A DNA stretch of 64,000 nucleotides from Phalacrocorax aristotelis. Taxonomy: Eukaryota; Chordata; Aves; Suliformes; Phalacrocoracidae. This document shows, piece after piece, positions 26,001 to 35,930 of this stretch. Numbering within the stretch: position 1 is the stretch's first letter; every line of letters begins with the position of its first letter. The notes below the pieces were generated by a model. It saw only the letters and a list, made by a program, of their open reading frames with translations, made no database searches and was not told the DNA's origin. The translations under genes were made by a program, and so were the position numbers. The stretch spans positions 67,439,766 through 67,503,765 of the forward strand of contig NC_134279.1 in NCBI RefSeq assembly GCF_949628215.1, in the 5' to 3' direction.

Positions 26001-27656
26001 GCTCTCTGTCTCAGATAAATTTGTCTCTTAAATAAAATAGAACAAAAAAGGGTCCTACTACACAGAAATCATTTCATCTGAAAGGAAGTGAGGTCACAGC
26101 CACGAAGCTATTAAACACTGTTGCATTAAGAATAGCACAAAATGTTATGCCTTGTAAAAACAATCTTTTTAGAAAGCTTATGATCATGGTTGTGTGATTT
26201 TTTAAAAAAGTGTCCTTGAAAGAATTGTTTAAACAAATTATTCCCAGGTCAGATCCAGACTGTGTTGTGAATGAAAGCATACGTGACATTGGCTGAAAAC
26301 AAAAGTGTTTTCTACATTTTCAGCACCCCAATTTGAACAAAACAGCTGGACATCCTATGTACAGCTTTGGTTTTATCAGCTCAATGTCATCAGAACGAGA
26401 GGTGGCAATTGTCTTTTTGAAGACAAGACCATGACGGTCCTGTCATCTGGCCAGGGTATGGGGCAGCCCCACGGCACTCAGCCCAGGGTGGTGAAAATAT
26501 CTGCCAGGGGCTTACTGAGGACACAAAGTAGAGTGGCTGGTGCCACAGAAGTGATGGCTGGATCCCTGCTGGATCCCTGGCTGCTCTGGATCCTGTCCTG
26601 AGGGGCTGCGTGTCCCCAGTACCCACAGGGGGACCCGGGGCACTCCTTATATCATACTCTGCCTTCCCCTGCAGTGGAGGGGATCAGAAAATCAGTTTTC
26701 AGCCCTAATGGGGTATTGCAGACCTGGGCCCAGGGAATCCTCTCCTGCAGCAGAGGAGCAGTGGGCTGCTTGGGGGGTTACAGCACCTGCTGCGATGGGC
26801 TGAGCAGAGACCACCACTGGGTGAAGGTTTTGCCAGGGACAGCTCTGCTGGCACTGTGATCCATCTGTACTTCTCCGTGCAAGCTGTCTGCGTGCATCGT
26901 AAAGTCTTACACACACACTAAAAACAACTGTTTTGAGTAACACCAAGATATTTGTCAATGCTTTTGTAACACCTTTGTCCATCCTATAAATCTGTGCTGA
27001 ACCTTCTCCTTTTCCTCTCTCCTGTGTAGTTTTGGTCTCATGAATGCAGAGTGATGTTACAAGATATTTGGCAGATTGGCTTTAGAGCAAATTGCCTTCA
27101 TGTCCACACACTCAAACCTGTTAGAATCCAGCTTTTATTTTAGCTAGTTTTGAGGAAGTTGCAAAATGCACTTATGATCGAGCTTTAACCTAGGATTAGC
27201 ATTACTTACATTGGTTCTGCAGGTAGTTTCCTTAGAAAGCCAGCACTCAGGCACTGACAGTTCCTGTCTGAGTTTGTACACGTTGCTACAAAACAGAGGT
27301 CTTCCTCCCCTCACTTCTCTCCGCCGCTGCAAACCTAGTGGACATGGCCAGGTGGAGGTGCGAGACAACTCTCTCCCGTCCACCTTACACACCTGATGCA
27401 CGACCGAGACCACTACTCACCCCAGCTCAGGGTACTGCGCCATGACGTAGCTGTAGCATCTTCCCAGGACGACTTCTCGCAGATTCTTAGTGGTCCCTCT
27501 GTCCTTCCACTTCAGCATTTTGGAGCTGACCTGATTGCCATGCGTCAGGACAGAGGCCAGCACGACGGCGAGGAGGAGGGCGGCCAGCAGGACCACCATC
27601 CCCACCAGCAGGACGGTGCGCTGCCGCGTCTGGGCAGAGCCCTGCTGGAAAGGCAT
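2000..27656 (-). CDS. CD38: CD38: ADP-ribosyl cyclase / cyclic ADP-ribose hydrolase 1, complete, 8 exons
   Basis: Type II membrane ectoenzyme that converts NAD+ to cyclic ADP-ribose and ADP-ribose (family knowledge). Joined exons give 307 codons (human about 300): 27656-27421, 10730-10601, 9937-9802, 9000-8918, 7182-7106, 6384-6292, 4067-3981, 2081-2000, all with GT/AG borders. Residues 1-13 are a short basic cytoplasmic tail and 14-37 a membrane anchor; the cyclase domain starts near GTTKNL (54-59). Catalytic positions known from human CD38 are present: Trp126, Glu147-Asp148 in TLEDTLLGY, Trp189 in VFWKM, and Glu227 in FGSIEI. CD38-type cysteines Cys120 and Cys201 are kept. N-glycosylation sites are seen at NIT (101) and NGS (209). 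The frame is open further upstream, but 27,656 is the first ATG. The C-terminus (PVQLLQC...) reads more like BST1 than mammalian CD38. The tandem neighbour is BST1, upstream on the same strand. Confidence 0.96.
3981..4067 (-). CDS. CD38: CD38 exon 7
   Basis: 87 nt, acceptor TTTTCTTTCCAG and donor TACAG|GTAATT. It encodes [20 protein letters not shown] and KITCEDNY, matching human [20 protein letters not shown]. It holds the fifth disulfide (Cys255-Cys276 by homology). Confidence 0.95.
5749..5930 (-). mobile_element. CR1 LINE 3' end, old fragment
   Basis: Read on the plus strand it starts AATCACAGAATCATTTAGG, then TTGGAAGGGACTGC. This is the reverse complement of the conserved CR1 3' end. The segment to about 5,930 still follows the CR1 3' UTR (GGAGGCTCCACAACCTCTCT), after which similarity fades. 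It lies in CD38 intron 6 and is clearly diverged. Confidence 0.85.
6292..6384 (-). CDS. CD38: CD38 exon 6 (catalytic Glu227)
   Basis: 93 nt, acceptor CATTCTTACAG and donor CAAAG|GTAAAT. It encodes [15 protein letters not shown] and then [13 protein letters not shown]. The Glu in GSIEI aligns with catalytic Glu226 of human CD38 (FGSVEVHNLQPEKV). Confidence 0.95.
7106..7182 (-). CDS. CD38: CD38 exon 5 (VMLNGS core)
   Basis: 77 nt, acceptor TTTTGTTCAG and donor AGCAG|GTATTT. It encodes [16 protein letters not shown] and a variable stretch. FAEAAC is identical to human CD38, and its cysteine is CD38-specific. Confidence 0.95.
8918..9000 (-). CDS. CD38: CD38 exon 4 (active-site Trp189)
   Basis: 83 nt, acceptor TTCTTCTCAG and donor AAGATG|GTAAGA. 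It encodes [20 protein letters not shown] followed by WKMASKM. The tryptophan of VFW is the conserved NAD-binding Trp. Confidence 0.95.
9802..9937 (-). CDS. CD38: CD38 exon 3 (active-site Trp126 and Glu147)
   Basis: 136 nt, acceptor ACTTCACAG and donor CCAG|GTAGTA. It encodes [14 protein letters not shown] and [14 protein letters not shown], then WCG. The Glu-Asp pair of TLED is the position known to balance hydrolase against cyclase activity in human CD38 (Glu146). Confidence 0.96.
10601..10730 (-). CDS. CD38: CD38 exon 2
   Basis: 130 nt after a TTTTGGCAG acceptor, ending at AACAAG|GTAAAA. It encodes [13 protein letters not shown], then [15 protein letters not shown] and IPCNK. This closely matches human CD38 (KHPCNITEEDYQPLM and VPCNK), including the extra cysteine that pairs with Cys201. 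Confidence 0.96.
16860..17130. promoter_or_regulatory. CpG-rich patch inside CD38 intron 1, possible regulatory element
   Basis: About 270 bp rich in CpG (for example GAGGCGCGGGGGCGAGG, CCACCGCGCGGGAG and CGCTCGTCACGCCGGCTGAC) set in A+T-rich intron. Long open frames on both strands follow from the base composition. Family knowledge: mammalian CD38 intron 1 carries regulatory sites including a retinoic acid element. That this patch is an enhancer or alternative promoter is inference. Confidence 0.4.
18465..19606 (+). mobile_element. CR1 LINE, 5'-truncated, RT C-terminal half through 3' end
   Basis: Starts inside the reverse transcriptase near the conserved DxxxAFDTVSH block (here DFNTVSHSL) and continues through [19 protein letters not shown] and [13 protein letters not shown]. 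The catalytic FADDTEL box lies near 18,707-18,727, followed by the C-terminal region ([14 protein letters not shown]). It ends in the CR1 3' UTR and an octamer-like tail (ATTCTGTG/ATTCTATG repeats, 19,570-19,603). The frame has a stop near 18,901 and a shift near 19,240, so it is dead. 5' truncation is normal for CR1. Confidence 0.95.
21548..22158 (-). mobile_element. CR1 LINE 3' portion, minus strand
   Basis: On the minus strand it reads [19 protein letters not shown] and [20 protein letters not shown], the conserved end of CR1 ORF2, followed by the 3' UTR (GGAGATCATCTGGTCCAAAC and related text on the plus strand). The copy is diverged with several frame breaks, and an A-run sits in the middle. 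It belongs to an older CR1 subfamily than the 18,465 copy by eye. Confidence 0.9.
22670..23610 (+). mobile_element. CR1-type LINE, central RT fragment
   Basis: Encodes [20 protein letters not shown], the linker before RT, then CFASVF, and [17 protein letters not shown]. Further on it reads [34 protein letters not shown] and the motif A block DYSKAFDS. It stops abruptly after SDWRPVTSY, where the CR1 RT normally continues with VPQGSVLGP. Frame shifts near 23,150 and a stop near 23,408 are present. It is truncated at both ends. Confidence 0.92.
27421..27656 (-). CDS. CD38: CD38 exon 1 (cytoplasmic tail, membrane anchor, start of cyclase domain)
   Basis: Encodes residues 1-78 plus two bases of codon 79. 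It ends at a GG|GTGAGT donor. The hydrophobic run [15 protein letters not shown] is the signal-anchor. [14 protein letters not shown] is the conserved family opening; human CD38 has GTTKRFPETVLARC here. Confidence 0.95.
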
Positions 27657-27900
27657 CCTGCGAGGACTCGGTGAGGAGCAGCGGCAGCTGCTTTCCCAGC
27701 CCAAAGGGAAAACAGCTTTCTAGTGTGTCACTGAGCACCTCCCCACCCTGGGCCCAGCCCCGGCAGACGGTGGGAGGCCGGGCTGACCCCCCAGGCTGAC
27801 CCAACCCCCTCGGCTGACACATAGGGCTGACCCCCCCCCCGGGCTTCCCACCACCCCCTTCCCACTGGGCTCCGGCCAAGTCAGTCATTTTGAAAGCCAG
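27657..27900 (-). promoter_or_regulatory. CD38: CD38 promoter region, G-rich on the coding strand, with GGGTCA half-sites
   Basis: Immediately upstream of the CD38 ATG and G+C-rich, with no clear TATA box. On the plus strand TGACCC occurs at 27,784, 27,797 and 27,828, and TGACAC at 27,815. On the coding strand these are GGGTCA-like nuclear-receptor half-sites spaced 7, 12 and 7 bp. A run of 11 or more C at about 27,831 gives a G-run on the coding strand. Promoter function is inferred from position. Confidence 0.55.
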
Positions 27901-28764
27901 CCAACGGCTTTTTGGGGTTTGACATGCTAAGATGAGAGCCTGGCTGTTGTTTGCCTTCTGTTTGTGTCTTTGCCGTGACCTCCTTGAGTAGACTTTGCAG
28001 TTACTAGCGATAACTCACAACAGTGAATGCCAGAAAGTTATTCATGAAACCCCCAAAGCCTTTGCTTAAATAAAGCCCCCATTGCAGCGACGTGCTGCAA
28101 CGTGCGGGTGAGCCAAATTCAAAGGAACCCATCCTGCTTTCTTTAAACTTGTTTTTAAATGATAGGTGTTGAATCTGGCTTTACCAAAGGCAATCATTAA
28201 CTTTGCAGTAGTCATAAAAATATAGTTCATCAACCCACAACAGGTTATTTTATTTCTCTCCCTTGCAGATTGGATTAGTTGTCACATGATTTTCTAAGCC
28301 TAGCGTGCAAATTGTGGGTGTTTGAGGCTATGTGAAATCATTTAACGAAGCATTAAGTTTTCTCTGGAAAAGGGAAGCAAGTTCATTATTGTCCTATCCA
28401 AATAGGGCGATTCTACTTCCTTAGTCTAAAGGCAACATAAAATAAGACTCAGATCTTAAAATCTCAACAAAAGAAGCTATGCAATATCAGAGTAAAATTA
28501 ACTATAAATTGTTAATAATTTGTTAATAATTGCTTACCAAGCATCCATCTGGTTGAGTGTGAGAAAGGGCGTCTGTGACACATCTCAGTTAGGACTAGGC
28601 AGCTCCAAAAGACCTGCGAAATGCTGTGCTCTGACCAAAGCCTTCACTGTTAAGCAATATGTTAAGCACATAATCTGAATTTTTCTAATCCTGTTTTCTG
28701 AGAAACAATGCAGATGCTGGGGTTGAACTGAAGCTTCAGCTTCGGAGTGACATATCAGGCTGAC

Positions 28765-28836
28765 AGCCTCAAAGTGGTCAGGCTGTTGGACTAGGTGATT
28801 GTTCTAGGTCCCTTCCAACTGAAATATTCTATATCT
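28765..28836 (+). mobile_element. CR1 LINE 3' terminal fragment
   Basis: GGCTGTTGGACTAGGTGATT followed by CTAGGTCCCTTCCAACTGAA matches the conserved 3' end of CR1. Only the last 70 or so bases are recognisable, upstream of where the octamer tail would be. Confidence 0.75.
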
Positions 28837-31800
28837 CTTCCTAACAGTGTAATGTCTTCGTAAGAGAGGTAACAGTGTTTTTCTTCATGACACTGCTTGT
28901 GTCCCCAACACAGGTTCTGCAGAAAAGAGCAGGAAGCTCTCTAGGAGACAATTCAATAAGAATTAGTTCATAAAGGAAGTTTTCCCCCATAATCCTTCAG
29001 TAAGCACGCAGGTCTTTCCTTGGCAGGCTGAGATGGTTGTTCTTTATTTGTTCCTAGTTTTTGTCATCCTGTAAATATAAATGCAGGTATTCACAGCTGA
29101 ACTTTGTGATCTTTTATTATACACACAAGAGGTTACTGAATTTGGTTTATTCCTCCCTTAATGTTTGTTCGTGCGTGTTTTCAACTTGCTGCTCTGCAGT
29201 TTCATTAGCTAAGCACATACCATGTTGGAAAAAAGCCCCAACTCATTATCCTAAGCAGTTTATGCAGTAAAACTGCAATCTCTGCCTGCTCTGAGTGTTG
29301 ATGATACTGTCTTCAGTAAGTCTAAGAGACGCTTTTAGAGCCAAACAACTGAATAGTTAATTTAAAAGTTTTTTAAAACACTCTTTCCTTCAGTAACCTG
29401 ATACAAGAAGATTTTTTTCTTCTGTTCAAATATGACATTGGCTCATTAAGACATAAATAAATAAGGTGAGTACAGATTCAGTGGCGTGGAAGGTGTCCTT
29501 GCTGCTGATTTTGTAACACCTCGAACTACAAAAGGAATGTCCAAGACAAGTAAATGTCAAGCTGCCATTCAGCAAGCCTTGGCAGCCTAATCAGGATGAA
29601 TAAAGAGGACAAGCAGTGTTGAGGGGGCAGCAGAAAAGCCAGCAAAAGCACATACTCCCAGTGGTTCAGAAGATGGTGCTTTCTTTCCCAGTATGAATGT
29701 GAGCATGAACTCATTCCTTGCAAACGTTCTGGCCCAAGAGTGTTTCCATGAGAGGCATAAGTAAAATGATAATGGTGCCTCAGTGAAGAAGGGGTGAAAC
29801 AGTATTCCCCAAATGGGTCAGTGGGAGGGCAGCACAGAAGAGAAAGTCAAATGTGGAAGGACAAAGGGAGGCAAAAATGCAGTGTGTTTTACAAGGGTCT
29901 TGTGTCCCCTTAGGTCTGTGGAGCGAGCTGGATTTCACTTTGTTTCTAAGCAGTTTTCCCAGGCAGATGACCTTAAGCCAACTAACTTTATTCCACAGGA
30001 ATCCAGTACCCTCAACAGGACCCTAAGGAAATGCAAATTTAGGATTTCCCCTGAGACTGCAGGAAAGACTCATGGATGTGTATCCCTCTTGAACTGGTTT
30101 GCTAGTGGTTCTTTTTGCCTTCTGTGAGGAAAATTACAGTTTTTAAAAGCACTGTGTCTCATAAACTGATAGCCAGCTTTTGAAGCCCTCTGAACTATGT
30201 GGTGAATTTCCAAGATAGCAAATCTAAACTAATCCTGGTCCACCCTTCTGCCAGTGTTTACACTAGAACTTTGGGCAGGGAGATTAAAAAGTGGGTGTAA
30301 AAGATCAGAAGATAGAAATACTTCAGGCGTGTAATTGCCAGCCTCTGCTTTGCTCCTATGTATTGCAGCAGGGGACTTCTGTAAGTATGGGCCTGTATTA
30401 CATATAATTTGTCAGCCTTTATATGTACTGTATCATGAGAGAAAAGCAGCTAGCTCCTACTGCTACCTGCAAGTTCTGCGGATGGTATTTCTGAGGCAGC
30501 GAGGGATAACAAACCACCCCCAGCCATTCCCAAGGCCTGATCACTCAAAAGTTTGATTTATCCTTTTCTTTTTTACTGTCCATCAAATGTAGATAGTTCT
30601 GGCACCAAAACATGGCTGGGGATGCAAAGAATCCTTCATGGCAGAAATTGCTGGTAAAAGGTGGTGTGCAGCAGGGGCGATTGAACCTGCCCAAAACAAG
30701 TGACCTGCAAACATAGGTAAGAAAATATATGTTGTCCATCTTTCCAGTGCATCTAGGAAACTCTGGAAATGTTTCTTCCTCAGCGAGTAAAAGGTTTGTT
30801 AGAAATATTCTATGATTGTGTGGTTTGCCTATGTTTTGGTCATCCCTCACTGGTCACTATTTCTCTCCCAGCTGTGCTGTGTGGCCAGCGCTCTGGTGGA
30901 AATGGAGACAACACCCCTGCCTTCAATGGAAGAGAGCTCAGTTGCACTAGCAATGAATTTGCCCGTATAACAGAAAACAAGGCTTCTTGAAATGCTACAC
31001 AGTTTAGGAGTCATGAAGACTCATTTTAACGTAACGTCTAGATTACAACAATACCACAGCATTCACAGTGCTGCTAATCACTCCCAGTCTTGTGGGCACC
31101 TGTAATTACTGGCTGTCACTTCTCAGCAGAAATTATGAGTGAAAGAATTTGAACTGAGAAGAGCAGAGCTGTTATAATAATCAAAGAAACGATATCTTTC
31201 CTGGCTTTTGTTGGAATAGCTATGACTTGTCTTCTCATTGCTTCCCAGCTTCACAGGGTAAATGCTGTCATAACATTTAGAGGTTTGAGGCAACCAACTA
31301 GTACAAAGTGACAGCTGTGAAGAGCTGTACGCCATCCAACCGCACACATCAGCTACTGTGAAAAATGCATTTGTAACTCAGTGTCTCCTTCCTTTCAATT
31401 CCCCGGCCTGCAACCACAGGAGTTTCCCTGGAGAGCAGTGCTCTGAGCCAAGTGCATGAGCGCTTGCAGGATATAGGACAGTTAATTAACCTGTAAGTTG
31501 CTCTCTCTTTTCCTGGTGGCAGCCTCCATTGAACCTACCCTAGAGCTATAGGTGGGCAAAGAGACGGCCACACAGACAACGGTGCCTTAACTCCAAGCCT
31601 GCACTGGTGGCCATCTAAAGGACATGAAAAACGTCCCATTTGTGTCTTCTGCAAAGCCATATCCACTGCTGGGAATACGGGCCATGTTATGCTCCTGTTC
31701 ATCAGATGAGCTCTCTGGAGATGGTCTGAGCACCACCATTCCCTTCCCAACCCCAAATCATTTTTTCTCAGCTGGTTGTCCTTACCCGGTTGTCTTCAGA

Positions 31801-34800
31801 ATGGTGGTATTGTCTTGCTCACTTCATTGTTATTTGCCACAAATTTATACTCTGATTGCATTTTCTTCTCTTGTAAATTCTTTAACATTACTTCTGATGG
31901 CAAAAATCTTCTTTATATGTTAAAGTCCGAGTATCAGCTAGTAGGGAGGGTTAATCTCCTCAAAATACAACAGTGTGGCTTCCATTCACAGCGATACATA
32001 CCTTATCTAGGCAGGCCCCCCCTCAAATTAGATGTAAATGTATGAGTAAAATAACAAAAACATAATTTCTACAGCCCAGTCCAATAGACTTTGGTTGAAA
32101 TTGGCCAATAAATTCACAAGTTTTGGGGAGGGAAAGGGCTCACACATGCAGGGACAGACAAGCAAACCAATCAGTTGCATAGGCCTCCTTTCATTTGTAA
32201 ACCAGCCTTGAGATAAATTATCTTCCCACTTCTAGGCGTGCAAATGACTCTGCAACAGCAATGACACAAAGTGCTGTGTTGTGGTAAATAACAGCATACT
32301 GCCCTCGCTTACTGCGGGTGCAATATAAAATCTAGCTGATTAACCGGGTGATTGGCTTTCAGACCTTTGTCAGCTAATCTGATATTGCAACTTTGCGTCA
32401 TTTTTTTTTTTAATATCTTTGGCATTTTCTCAATTCTTTGAAAGCATATCACGTGCTTTTCTCTCTCTGCCCTTTTGCATACAGAAGCTGATTGAAAGTT
32501 TATAACCTTTTTCTGTTTTTCCTGTGTGGTTTGTATACAGAGCCCGGGGCTCTGCTGACATACAGCAAAACACTGCCCTGGGTAAAATCCTGTGGCAAGT
32601 GTAAAGATGGACTTTGCTTCCCCTGAGCAACTGAAGGTAAAGGTTTTGTGCATTTGTCTTGCAACCCTGGTCTATTCTGCTAAATTGTTGCCCCCTTCGA
32701 GTGGTGATTTATTTTGTACCTGACCTATGTCTAGGTAGTTCACTGCAGCAATCGCTAATGGAGATGTAGAACTGACTGCTGAGTATAAAGATGCATGTAT
32801 TTGCATTTTCACCTTTTCCTTTTAGACACTTGCAGCTTTTCCGATCTATAAGATTTCAGACTTGAACTCGTCTAATTATAATGAAAAACTGTAGATAAAT
32901 TAGTTGTGCAACGGTCCTCAAAAGTAAAAATGGTCTCATGTGTGCACTCACATGTGCACTGATTCACTGCTACCGAATTTTGTGTACGGAGGGGCCCCTG
33001 AACTAACTTGTTGGAAAAATCAGTAATGCCTTAATTGCTGCCTGCCTCTGACTCGCTAATGGTCCTGAACTTGTTAATACACCCATGTTTAAGCACCCAG
33101 GACTTTTGAGTCCAAATGGAAGCACTATTAGATCTTAGACTTCCTTATATTTAAGAATTATAGGATAGAAAGTGGTGTGAAATTGCTTTCTCAAGCCCAT
33201 ATACCTACATTCTTCAAACAAGTGACTTTGCACTCTGTAGGTGCTCTGAGTATCAATATTTTTGCTGTACATAAGGACATGATCTCATGATCAGTATACC
33301 CTTAGGAGCAGATATCCTAGGAAGGAGGAGAGGTGTGCAGAGGGATCGTTGCCATTACCTGCTGCTGTACACGGTATCACTTGGGTATCACCATCAGTGT
33401 TATTGCTGCATCTAGCTGTGGATGCATGCACCCCGCTCCATGCTGATGGCATGTTTTGGGGTTAATCCTCCTTTCAGCATATAGGTTTGAAACTGCAAAG
33501 TCACCCAGGCTGCTTCAAACACAGGTCCTCCTCTGAGTGCTGCAGGTGAGAGCAGGCCCACCTGACTGCAGGGCAACAGGCTCAAGCTGACCAACCCAGA
33601 ATGAAGGAAATTATCCTGTCAAATGGCACCCGCAAGTCGCTATTTGCAGCTTGCCCACTACAGGCTGCTGGGGCTTTTTGTCGCTTTCATCTGTATCACT
33701 TATGAGTAGCCTGTTTTTCCACGGGGAAGTTATTAATTTTGTTTCATGTGCTGTTGAGAGGTTTAGGTGGGGAAACGAGAGTGCTGTGCTGACAAGCATG
33801 ATGCCTGTTTCCTCTAAAAAATGCATTCTGCTCCCTCGACTGGAATGTATTATTTTTTTCCTATGTGTTCTCACACATGAGGAGAGTGTGGGAGGACCAA
33901 ATGCCACCACTGTGCCTTGTAGATTTGCCAGTGACCTTTTTATTACCCTACACACACTCCTGGCTATATGTGGTGTGGCTGCTTCTTGTCTCAAGACTTG
34001 TGCGGGAAGCTGAGGGTATAAGGAAAGAAAGAAAAAACAATACAGATAAAATCTAACAAATATGATAGTGTTTCTGCTTTCTGTGTGAAAAATGTGAAGA
34101 AGCACACGTATGAGGGACTTAACGCTGGACTGCATCCCGAAGCCGATGCACCGGTTTTGAACTGTAGAGCCAGAAAGAGCCAGCACAGCAGCACATAACA
34201 AAATGACATCTAAAATGAGAAGCCTTTATTCGGAGCAAAACATTCCTGCACTTGCACAGGCTCACGCTGGCCATTTCTCCTTCCCCCACCCTTTTGCCTC
34301 CTGTTTCTCAAATACAATACTTGCGCGCTGCTGAAAGGCAGGGTGGAGTATGTCTTAGGGCCACCAGCACAAAGTTATTTCATTCCTGTGTGTCACTGGC
34401 TGGTGTGGTCCACCTGTCTTATCACCTGCAGATCTGCAATTGGGAATAAGCTTAGGCACAGGACAGTGGCCGGGGGACCTGCTCGGGCCGCTCGGGGAGA
34501 TTTCCCCTCCACACTTCCAGCTGCTCTTGCCACCTTCTGCAGCTCTGCCTCAGCCCCGCTTCTTTGTCCACTCAAAAATGACCTCCCCGGGCAGATCAGT
34601 GCAATGCTCTGGTGCTGGGCACCAGCACTGACTGCCTTGTCTGTCTGTGACCTGGTACAGTAGAGCAACGATGCTTTGCTATTTTATTAGGGATAAATTG
34701 ATCTAGTAGTAGTTTTCTCAAAACCCACGGAGTCAGTGACTCATTTTCTAGATGTTAATCAGCAGAACGGGGAATTTTATGATCAGAATGGACAATTAGT

Positions 34801-34929
34801 AAAAAATTACTACTTAGGAAATGTTGAAAAATGGCCTTAAAAAGGAAAAAAGATACAGAACTGGAGTGCGGTGTGACAGAAACATTCGTGACTGAATGAC
34901 TGTGGCTTTTCCAGAGACCTGGTAGACGT

Positions 34930-35190
34930 GACCCCAAGGGATACTGAACTTCAAAGGAGCCTGAGAGCGAGTTGGTTCAAGGACCATCTCCTCAAAGCAC
35001 AAGAGTGGTCCACCCTGATGGGCAGAAAGTTGGTGCTGTGGCAGTAGGCTGGCTTGGCCAAATCAGGAATTCCTGACCGAGCTTAAATGTTGGAAGATGG
35101 TGTAGGGGGGAGCGTGGAAGCAGGGATGGAGTGTCTGGGAGGAATGTAGAAGCATTGCCCAGACTGTTGGGTTATGTGATAAAGCTCACC
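34930..35190 (+). mobile_element. Diverged CR1 LINE fragment (endonuclease-RT linker region)
   Basis: Frame text such as RSLRASWFKDHLLKAQEWST and LMGRK resembles the CR1 segment between endonuclease and RT (canonical LLKAQEQ..IPMGRK). A later stretch reads like GLAKSGIPDRA in another frame. The copy is old and broken. Its downstream end is unclear because another repeat-like stretch follows. Confidence 0.6.
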
Positions 35191-35419
35191 TGCACGACCA
35201 CAGAGGAGCTCAGAGAGACAATGGCAAGAGGGGGAGACCAGATAATAGCCTGCCTGGCTCCTCCCAGGCCTGCAACAGGGGCCATCTACCCATCAAAGGC
35301 CCATCTGCACAAGTCCAGAGGAGCACAGAGGCACAAAGGCAGGTGGGAACTCAAACTGAGGACTCCTGAAGAACAACGACCTTCTCCACTTCTCTGGGTC
35401 CCTCCAGGACTGTTGCAGT

Positions 35420-35930
35420 AGAGGCACCAGCCCCACTGTCCAGGCGTGACACCCATCACCATCAGCCATGGGGAGGACCTCTCCGGATCGCCTTTTGGAC
35501 TAAGTGGCTTGCTGCCTAGGGGTGAGAAATATTGTGGGATGCAGGGGAAAAGCATCACATGGGACTTATTATGGGATTTTTAAGGGGACAACCAAAGGTG
35601 GGAAAGGAGGGGCTTAGGTGATTTGGGAAGAACAAGAGTGGTAAAAGAGAGGGGTACAGGAATAAAAAGGGCCAGTCACATGTAAGCAGTTGGCTGGTCA
35701 GTTCGCTTGGCTGGCCATGCCCTGTGCCTGACCAGGACAGTCTGTCCTGTCTTCTTCTTGAACCCTTTTCCAGCTCTCCCCTGGGAGATGGCTCTCCGCT
35801 CTGTGTGTGCACAGGTGCGTACGGGACTGTGAGTGCAGCAGCGGGTCAGACCATGGTTGGAGGGCCAGTGCGTCCGTGCTGCCATCTCCCTGCTGCAATC
35901 TTTTACATGTTAGTGCTGCACAGCAGACTA
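35420..35930 (+). mobile_element. Possible solo LTR fossil of an endogenous retrovirus
   Basis: A stretch unlike its surroundings, with LTR-like layout: an A+T/G-rich U3-like part, a TATA-like AATAAAAAGGG near 35,661, then a pyrimidine-rich part and a G+C-rich end. It carries no internal retroviral coding sequence. Family assignment and ends are uncertain; it could be another kind of repeat. Confidence 0.35.

Larger units (their letters stand above)
10731..27420 (-). other. CD38 intron 1 (16.7 kb)
   Basis: The long first intron is also a feature of mammalian CD38. It holds CR1 fragments at 18,465-19,606, 21,548-22,158 and 22,670-23,610, and a CpG-rich patch at 16,860-17,130. A G+C-rich stretch at about 26,390-26,860 carries three near copies of CTGGATCCCTG at 26,557-26,597. 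Short simple repeats include (GAGACA)n at about 15,355-15,377. The rest is unremarkable A+T-rich DNA. Confidence 0.75.

Noticed and set aside
33611-34201. 196-codon open frame on the minus strand between CD38 and BST1
   Set aside because: It begins with TTG, has no family resemblance and no splice context, and overlaps a long frame on the other strand. It is within chance length for 64 kb.
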